DNA of 11,892 nucleotides from an uncultured Eggerthellaceae bacterium. GTDB taxonomy: Bacteria; Actinomycetota; Coriobacteriia; Coriobacteriales; Eggerthellaceae. Every line of letters begins with the position of its first letter. Position 1 is the stretch's first letter. This document shows, piece by piece, positions 7,191-11,892 of the stretch. The notes beneath the pieces were generated by a model, which saw only the letters and a program-made list of their open reading frames with translations, searched no databases and was not told the origin of the DNA. Both the position numbers and the translations under genes were made by a program. The stretch lies in the NCBI GenBank assembly GCA_949450265.1, contig CASTMW010000044.1, positions 1 to 11,892 on the forward strand. The letters are read 5' to 3'.

Positions 7191-8852
7191 ATGCTGGAAG
7201 CAGTCGATATGGGCGCACCGCGGCCGAGCAAGGAAGCGTACAAGCAAGAGCATGACGAGCTGATGAAGCGCCTGGTGGTCCTACAGCAGCAGGCCGTGAG
7301 CGAAGGTGCTGGGTTGGTGGTCCTGTTCGAAGGATGGAACGGGGCAGGCAAGGGATCGCGCATATCTGATTTGATGTATCACCTGGATGCGCGTGCCACG
7401 AGCGTCTACGTGCCTGCTGATGTGGATATCCAAGCCACGCGCGCGTTCGCGGGCCATCATATGGGTGTGGAAGGCTTCCATCCTATGATGGAGGAGTTCT
7501 GGGCCGCACTGGGGGAGCGCGGGCATATCACGTTCTACGATCGTGGCTGGTACACGAAAGCGACCCAGCTCATGATGGCGCGCGATGAGGCGGAGCTACT
7601 GCTGCCCACGGGTGGCACGCGGCATTACTTGGAATCGATCAGCGACTTTGAAGAGCAGCTTTCCGCAGATGGCTACACGGTGGTGAAGTTCTTCGTCCAT
7701 GTGTCGAAGAAGGCCCAGAAGAAGCGCCTTCGCGCGCTGCATGACGATGCGGCCACGCGTTGGCGCGTGCCCGATGGGAAGCTGGCCAGCACCGCCGACT
7801 ACGATCGTGCCTACAAGCTGTTCGATCGATTGCTCGAAGGGTCTGACCACCCGTTCGCGCCGTGGGTGCTGGTGAACGGCGAGGACAAGCGCAGCGCGAA
7901 CTTGCTGATCGCGCGCACGTTGGTGGCGGCGCTCGAACAGGCAGTCGACCGCAAGCGCGCAAGCGATGTGGCCGCGGCCGAGCTACGCGTCGAGCAGGAT
8001 CGACGCGCCGACGCCGCGCTCTGCCAGTTGCGCGCCCAGGATGCGCAGGAAGAGGTACGGCATGTCCAGGCGTGCGCCCAAGCGGCCGCGCAGCATTCCT
8101 TCGCGCCCGCCCAATCGCGCTTCGAGATCGTGGCCAACCATCCTACGGTGGATGGCATCGCGCATGATCTGGTGCTGCCGCGCGATGAATACAAGCAGGA
8201 GCTGAAGCGCTTACAGAAACGGCTCTTCACGCTGGAGAACCTGATGTATCAGGCGCGCATCCCGCTGATCGTCATGTACGAGGGATGGGATGCGGCGGGC
8301 AAGGGCGGCAACATCAAGCGCGTTGCACAGGCGCTCGATGCGCGCGCGTACACCATCGTGCCCTCACCCGCGCCCACGAAGCCTGAACTGGCTCACCCGC
8401 ATCTGTGGCGCTATTGGACGCGCTTGCCGAAAGCGGGCCACGTGACCATGTTCGACCGCTCGTGGTACGGGCGCGTGCTGGTGGAGCGGGTGGAGGACAT
8501 CACCCCGCCTAACGCTTGGGCGCGCGGCTATGACGAGATCAACGAGTTCGAGCACGACCTGGTGGATTGGGGCGCCATCCTGTTGAAGTTCTGGGTGGAC
8601 GTGAGCCCGGACGAGCAGCTGGCGCGTTTCGAGGCGCGCGCGGCCGACCCAGACAAGCAATGGAAGATCACGCCGGACGATTGGCGCAACCGCGATAAGT
8701 ACGCCCAGTACAGAAGCGCTATCGACGACATGTTCCGCCTGACCTCCACCACATACGCGCCGTGGGTGGTGCTGGAGAGCGACGACAAGCGCTATGCGCG
8801 CTGCAAGGCGTTGCGGATGATCGTGGAGGCGCTGGAAGAACGCCTGGGCTGA
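7191..8852 (+). CDS. pap: Two-domain PPK2-family polyphosphate:AMP phosphotransferase
   Basis: The 553-residue protein holds two PPK2 kinase domains in tandem, the layout of polyphosphate:AMP phosphotransferases (fused class of PPK2), which transfer phosphate from polyphosphate to AMP to form ADP. Domain 1 (about 15-245) has Walker A FEGWNGAGKGS (N50, K54) and Walker B YDRGWY (D117, R118). Domain 2 (about 325-553) has YEGWDAAGKGG (D367, K371) and FDRSWYGRVLVERVE (D422, R423), the better match to active PPK2 enzymes. An Ala/Gln/Arg/Glu-rich, probably helical linker (about 250-320) joins them. The Walker-A aspartate of domain 2 is asparagine in domain 1, so the first copy is probably structural. 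The start at 7191 is supported by TAAGGAGG with 5-nt spacing. It lies divergently next to ppk1, which makes its substrate. Specificity for AMP rather than ADP or GDP is inferred from the fused architecture. Confidence 0.92.
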   Translation: MLEAVDMGAPRPSKEAYKQEHDELMKRLVVLQQQAVSEGAGLVVLFEGWNGAGKGSRISDLMYHLDARATSVYVPADVDIQATRAFAGHHMGVEGFHPMMEEFWAALGERGHITFYDRGWYTKATQLMMARDEAELLLPTGGTRHYLESISDFEEQLSADGYTVVKFFVHVSKKAQKKRLRALHDDAATRWRVPDGKLASTADYDRAYKLFDRLLEGSDHPFAPWVLVNGEDKRSANLLIARTLVAALEQAVDRKRASDVAAAELRVEQDRRADAALCQLRAQDAQEEVRHVQACAQAAAQHSFAPAQSRFEIVANHPTVDGIAHDLVLPRDEYKQELKRLQKRLFTLENLMYQARIPLIVMYEGWDAAGKGGNIKRVAQALDARAYTIVPSPAPTKPELAHPHLWRYWTRLPKAGHVTMFDRSWYGRVLVERVEDITPPNAWARGYDEINEFEHDLVDWGAILLKFWVDVSPDEQLARFEARAADPDKQWKITPDDWRNRDKYAQYRSAIDDMFRLTSTTYAPWVVLESDDKRYARCKALRMIVEALEERLG

Positions 8853-8877
8853 CCTGGCCGATGCGCCTTCGCGCTCT

Positions 8878-8905
8878 TTGATTGGCGCGTGGTTTGCTTT
8901 AGAAT
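8878..8905 (+). promoter_or_regulatory. Sigma70-type promoter for the microprotein-sortase-purF unit
   Basis: TTGATT (-35, 8878-8883, four of six consensus bases) and TAGAAT (-10, 8900-8905, five of six) are separated by 16 nt. A start near 8912 would give a leader of about 28 nt before the ATG at 8940. This is the clearest promoter in the window. Confidence 0.65.
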
Positions 8906-8939
8906 GGGGCGCAGTATCGGCTTCGAGCAAGGAGTTTCA

Positions 8940-9062
8940 ATGGAAGGCGTAATCGAGTTCTTGGCTCAGCCTTGGGTCATCGGTATCATCATCGCCATCA
9001 TCGTCATCCTCGTGGTCGCCTTCGTTGGGAAGGGCTTCTTCGACGAGATGAAGAAGAAATAG
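8940..9062 (+). CDS. 40-residue single-span membrane microprotein
   Basis: The short frame encodes 40 residues. A short N-terminal segment with one glutamate in MEGVIEFLAQPW is followed by a strongly hydrophobic span from about V13 to V29 (rich in Ile and Val), then GKGFFDEMKKK with three terminal lysines. The charge pattern suggests an N-out, C-in single membrane span, which is inference. The start has AAGGAG (8929-8934) 5 nt upstream, and a good promoter ends 34 nt before the ATG, so translation is well supported despite the length. The sortase gene follows after 61 nt with no terminator between, so they are likely co-transcribed. I do not recognise the family. The shape resembles small regulatory or stabilising subunits of membrane proteins, but no function can be assigned. 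Confidence 0.7.
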   Translation: MEGVIEFLAQPWVIGIIIAIIVILVVAFVGKGFFDEMKKK

Positions 9063-9107
9063 GGCCCGCTAAGCAGGCATGTCCACTACGTACGGTCCGG
9101 TCGAGAG

Positions 9108-9113
9108 AAGGAG
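9108..9113 (+). promoter_or_regulatory. Ribosome binding site deciding the sortase start
   Basis: AAGGAG lies 10 nt before the ATG at 9124. The in-frame ATG at 9079 has no comparable site, so 9124 is preferred as the start. Confidence 0.6.
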
Positions 9114-9123
9114 AAGCGCGGAT

Positions 9124-10155
9124 ATGGATCCGTTCCAAGCATCCGTGCAGCAAGACCTTGGGTATCCGCCGCAGGCGACCTATCGACCCATGCCTACGCC
9201 CCCGCGGCCCCCGCGTCCACCGGCTCCCGTGCGGCAAGCGCCCGTACCGCCTTCTCGGCAGTCTCCCCAGCCTCCTGCCAAGAAGAAGCGCAAGGGCGGC
9301 ATCGGTTGGCGCATCGTGTTCTTCGCCGCCATCATCGTACTGGTGTGCGCCTTGGGCGGTCTCGGGTGGCTGCTCTTCACCTATTGGAACGGGCAGAACG
9401 AATACGATCGGCTGGCCGATGAGGCGTTCACGCTCAACGAGGACGGCGATCTGACCACACTGGCCAGCTTCGAGGTAGACTGGGAAGCGCTGCGTGCGGT
9501 CAACCCCGACGTGGTGGGTTGGGTGTATCTTCCCGATACGGTCATCAGCTATCCCATCTGCTGGCGCGAAGACGACAGCACCTATTATCTGAAGCATAAT
9601 TTCGGGCAGAACTCGGTGGGCGATTTCGGCGCCGAGTATGGCTGCGTGTTCTTGGAAGGCGTCAACAGCGGCGACTGGACCGACCAGGTGAATGTGATCT
9701 ATGCGCATCATATGGCCAACGGGTCCATGTTCGCGCTGCTGGCCGATTTCGCGTGGAACAGCGAACTGTTCAATCAGCATCGCACGTTCTACGTGCTGAC
9801 CCCCGAAGGCAACTTTCACATGACCTCGTTCGCGGTGAATAAGGTGCTGGGGTCATCCACCGATATCGTGATCCCTACCTTCAGCACTGAAGAGGGCTTG
9901 GAGAGCTATGTTCAGGCGCGGCTGGATGCCAACATCGTGGAACCGGCCGATCCGCCCGCACCTGCGGCGTCAGAGGTGCGCCAGATATTCGCGTTCAGCA
10001 CGTGCAGCGAACCTGACAACAGCTATCGCATCGTCACGTTCTGCACGGTGGACGAGTTCCTGCCGGCCGGGAGCAACGTGGCATTGGGCAATTCGCTGGT
10101 GGACGAGGGCCATGTGGCCGACGTTGCTGGCGACGTGGCGGAGAGGACCCTATGA
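9124..10155 (+). CDS. srtB: Class B sortase
   Basis: Sortases are membrane-anchored cysteine transpeptidases that cut surface proteins at a short sorting motif and attach them to peptidoglycan or pilin. The 343-residue product has a cytoplasmic N-terminal tail of about 60 residues, proline-rich (about 17-51) and closed by KKKRK; one membrane span (about I64-W88); and an extracytoplasmic catalytic domain. Catalytic residues are H195 in VIYAHHMANGSMF, C294 in FAFSTCSE and R302 in SYRIVTF, matching the SrtB-type H/C/R triad. SrtB enzymes usually show YGH where this has YAH. WVYLPDTVISYPI is also typical of class B. The start at 9124 has AAGGAG; an upstream in-frame ATG (9079) would add 15 residues. 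The stop overlaps the purF start (ATGA, 10152-10155). No LPxTG- or NPxTN-type substrate gene is visible nearby. Confidence 0.92.
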   Translation: MDPFQASVQQDLGYPPQATYRPMPTPPRPPRPPAPVRQAPVPPSRQSPQPPAKKKRKGGIGWRIVFFAAIIVLVCALGGLGWLLFTYWNGQNEYDRLADEAFTLNEDGDLTTLASFEVDWEALRAVNPDVVGWVYLPDTVISYPICWREDDSTYYLKHNFGQNSVGDFGAEYGCVFLEGVNSGDWTDQVNVIYAHHMANGSMFALLADFAWNSELFNQHRTFYVLTPEGNFHMTSFAVNKVLGSSTDIVIPTFSTEEGLESYVQARLDANIVEPADPPAPAASEVRQIFAFSTCSEPDNSYRIVTFCTVDEFLPAGSNVALGNSLVDEGHVADVAGDVAERTL

Positions 10156-11615
10156 GCGATCGGTGTGCCCCTCGGGCGATCCCGGATCATCCGGAAGAGG
10201 AATGCGGTGTATTCGGCATCTATGCGCCGGGTAGCGATGTAGCGCGCATGACCGGCTTCGGTTTGCAGGCCTTGCAGCATCGCGGGCAGGAGAGTGCGGG
10301 CATCGCGGTGGGAGATGGTAGCACGGTCACGGTGGCGAAGGACCTGGGGCTGGTGACGCAGGTCTTCGATGATGCCAGCTTGGCCAGCCTGACGGGCAAC
10401 GTAGCTATCGGGCACGTGCGCTATTCCACCAGCGGCGGCAAGGCCGTATGGGAGGCCGCTCAGCCGCATATGTCAGCCATCGACGATGTGTTGTTCGCGC
10501 TGGCCCACAATGGCACTCTGACCAACACCAACCAGATGCGCGCGCGCCTGATCGATGAGGGTGTGCAGCTGCGGTCGAGCACCGATAGCGAAGTGGCGGC
10601 GAAAGCCATCGGCGTGGTGACGCGCGAGACGCATCATCTGCGCGACGGCATCGCGCATGCTATGGAGCTGATGCGCGGTGCATACGCCATGGTGATAGCC
10701 ACGGCTGACGCGCTCTATGCATTCCGTGACCCGCATGGCATCCGGCCGCTGTGCATCGGGCAGCTGCCCGACCGACGCGGCTGGGTGGTCAGCTCCGAGA
10801 CGTGCGGGTTGGATATCGTGGGTGCCGAATACGTGCGCGATGTGAACCCGGGCGAGATCGTGCGCTTCGCCGAGGACGGCCTGAGCGGCGAACAGGCGGT
10901 GCGCGCCGCTACGCCTGCCGCGTGCATCTTCGAATACGTGTACTTCGCGCGGCCCGATAGTGTGATCGACGGGCAGAGCGTGTACCAGGCCCGCCGCGAC
11001 ACGGGACGCATCCTGGCGCGCGAGGCACCGGTCGAGGCCGATCTGGTGCTGGGTGTGCCCGACTCCGGTGTGCCCGCGGCCCTTGGCTTCTCGGCGGAGA
11101 GCGGTATCGAATACACCGATGGCATCGTGAAGAACCGCTATGTGGGCCGCACGTTCATCCAGCCCACGCAAGAGATGCGCCAGCTGGGCATCCGCTTGAA
11201 GCTGAATCCGCTCCCGGATGTGATCGCGGGCAAGCGCTTGGTGGTCATCGACGACAGCATCGTACGCGGCAACACCTCGAAGAAGCTGGTGCAGATGCTG
11301 CGCGATGCGGGCGCTACCGAGGTGCACCTGCGTATCACCAGCCCGGAGGTGATGTGGCCTTGCTTCTACGGCATCGACACCGACACGCGCGATCAGCTGA
11401 TTGCGGCGAACATGACGCTTGACGAGATGAACGAATGGATCGGTTCGGATTCGCTGGCGTTCCTGTCGTTGGACGGTCTGCGCGAAGCGGTGCGCCATGC
11501 GCGCACGCAGGGGTTCTGCGAAGCGTGCTTCACAGGCGAGTATCCGGTCCCTATCTCGGAAGAGGTGGCGCAGATGAGCTTCAGAGTTGCCTGGTATGAC
11601 CCATTCTGCTGGTGA
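10152..11615 (+). CDS. purF: Amidophosphoribosyltransferase (PurF)
   Basis: PurF makes 5-phosphoribosylamine from PRPP and glutamine, the committed step of purine synthesis. Of 487 residues, the first 17 are a propeptide; cleavage would expose C18 (EEC-GVFGIY), the N-terminal nucleophile of the Ntn glutaminase domain. The phosphoribosyltransferase domain has the PRPP motif VVIDDSIVRGNTSKK (364-378). C258, C404, C456 and C459 (CEAC) fit the four ligands of the [4Fe-4S] cluster of the Bacillus-type enzyme, so this is an oxygen-sensitive form with propeptide. The start overlaps the sortase stop, with GGAGAGG upstream, pointing to translational coupling. The last ~12 residues (SFRVAWYDPFCW) do not look like a PurF end I know. 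A strong terminator follows 131 nt later. No purine operator or riboswitch was seen. Confidence 0.97.
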   Translation: MSDRCAPRAIPDHPEEECGVFGIYAPGSDVARMTGFGLQALQHRGQESAGIAVGDGSTVTVAKDLGLVTQVFDDASLASLTGNVAIGHVRYSTSGGKAVWEAAQPHMSAIDDVLFALAHNGTLTNTNQMRARLIDEGVQLRSSTDSEVAAKAIGVVTRETHHLRDGIAHAMELMRGAYAMVIATADALYAFRDPHGIRPLCIGQLPDRRGWVVSSETCGLDIVGAEYVRDVNPGEIVRFAEDGLSGEQAVRAATPAACIFEYVYFARPDSVIDGQSVYQARRDTGRILAREAPVEADLVLGVPDSGVPAALGFSAESGIEYTDGIVKNRYVGRTFIQPTQEMRQLGIRLKLNPLPDVIAGKRLVVIDDSIVRGNTSKKLVQMLRDAGATEVHLRITSPEVMWPCFYGIDTDTRDQLIAANMTLDEMNEWIGSDSLAFLSLDGLREAVRHARTQGFCEACFTGEYPVPISEEVAQMSFRVAWYDPFCW

Positions 11616-11746
11616 GCGCGCTGCTGATGTTGTAAAAGGGGGCTTCGGCGAAGCGCGAACGCTGGTCAAGGATGCGCCGCGGAAGGCGGAGGCGCGGGAC
11701 ATCTTCGCTGGCAACGGCTGCACCATTTGAGGGGATGATGCAGCGG

Positions 11747-11790
11747 AATCGCCCGAGTGCTTGGTTCAAGCACCCGGGCGATTTCCTTTT
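11747..11790 (+). terminator. Intrinsic terminator after purF
   Basis: A long hairpin: AATCGCCCG (11747-11755) pairs with CGGGCGATT (11775-11783), then one A-C mismatch, then GTGCTTG (11757-11763) pairs with CAAGCAC (11767-11773) around a GTT loop. The run TCCTTTT follows. It ends the microprotein-sortase-purF transcript. Confidence 0.88.
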
Positions 11791-11874
11791 GTGTGCGTTC
11801 GTCGCAGTTGCCGTTTTTTGCGCATTCAACCGTGTCTCTCTTTACCTAAGCTCTTCTGCTGCGCTCGCTTGAAT

Positions 11875-11890
11875 TGTTTCACGTGAAACA
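11875..11890. other. parS centromere-like site (ParB/Spo0J binding site)
   Basis: TGTTTCACGTGAAACA is a perfect 16-bp palindrome and equals the bacterial parS consensus recognised by ParB/Spo0J, which loads there as a CTP-dependent clamp and recruits SMC for chromosome segregation. It lies in non-coding DNA 85 nt after the purF terminator, at the window's right edge. The flanking bases do not extend the palindrome. Confidence 0.9.
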
Positions 11891-11892
11891 TT

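Noticed and set aside
8863..8900. Possible terminator after the PPK2 gene (GCGCC pairing with GGCGC)
   Set aside because: The stem is 5 bp with a 16-nt loop and no clean T-run, and it overlaps a better promoter.
11616..11746. Short GCTTC/GAAGC hairpin and possible RNA element between purF and its terminator
   Set aside because: It has a five-bp stem only, no conserved riboswitch features and no T-run. It looks like ordinary 3' untranslated sequence.
11791..11874. Possible promoter between the purF terminator and parS
   Set aside because: It is AT-richer with a TTTTTT run, but I found no -35/-10 pair with proper spacing on either strand.

Overview
The window reads as ordinary high-GC actinobacterial chromosome, most likely from the class Coriobacteriia (Eggerthellaceae or Slackia type). 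This assignment is an inference from protein style: a beta' subunit without the proteobacterial trigger-loop insertion, an Fe-S type PurF, a class B sortase and moderately high GC codon use. No marker gene for a firm assignment is present, and I see no insertion sequences, phage genes, CRISPR arrays, tRNAs or rRNAs.

Layout: (1) 2-2407, the C-terminal part of rpoC, open at the left edge, whose product carries an added tail with a domain resembling the C-terminal domain of RNA polymerase alpha. It is closed by a strong intrinsic terminator. (2) 2478-4240, hisE and glmM, 2 nt apart on the plus strand. (3) 4223-8852, a polyphosphate locus: ppk1 on the minus strand with a long C-terminal extension, and a divergent two-domain PPK2 (polyphosphate:AMP phosphotransferase type) on the plus strand. 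A 103-nt gap holding both candidate promoters separates them. ppk1 overlaps glmM tail to tail by 18 nt. (4) 8878-11790, a plus-strand unit that starts at a good sigma70-type promoter and runs through a 40-codon membrane microprotein, a class B sortase and purF to a strong intrinsic terminator. The sortase stop and purF start overlap as ATGA. (5) At the right edge, 11875-11890, lies a perfect 16-bp parS site (TGTTTCACGTGAAACA), the ParB/Spo0J loading sequence.

How the parts work together: transcription (rpoC), histidine and purine synthesis (hisE, purF, both using PRPP-derived substrates), peptidoglycan precursor supply (glmM) and surface protein anchoring (sortase) are housekeeping functions. 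PPK1 makes polyphosphate from ATP, and the PPK2 protein is expected to use polyphosphate to rephosphorylate AMP, so the divergent pair forms a store-and-spend module. The points most worth a second look are the alpha-CTD-like domain on beta', the parS site, the microprotein ahead of the sortase, and the lysine-rich repeat-bearing tail of PPK1.
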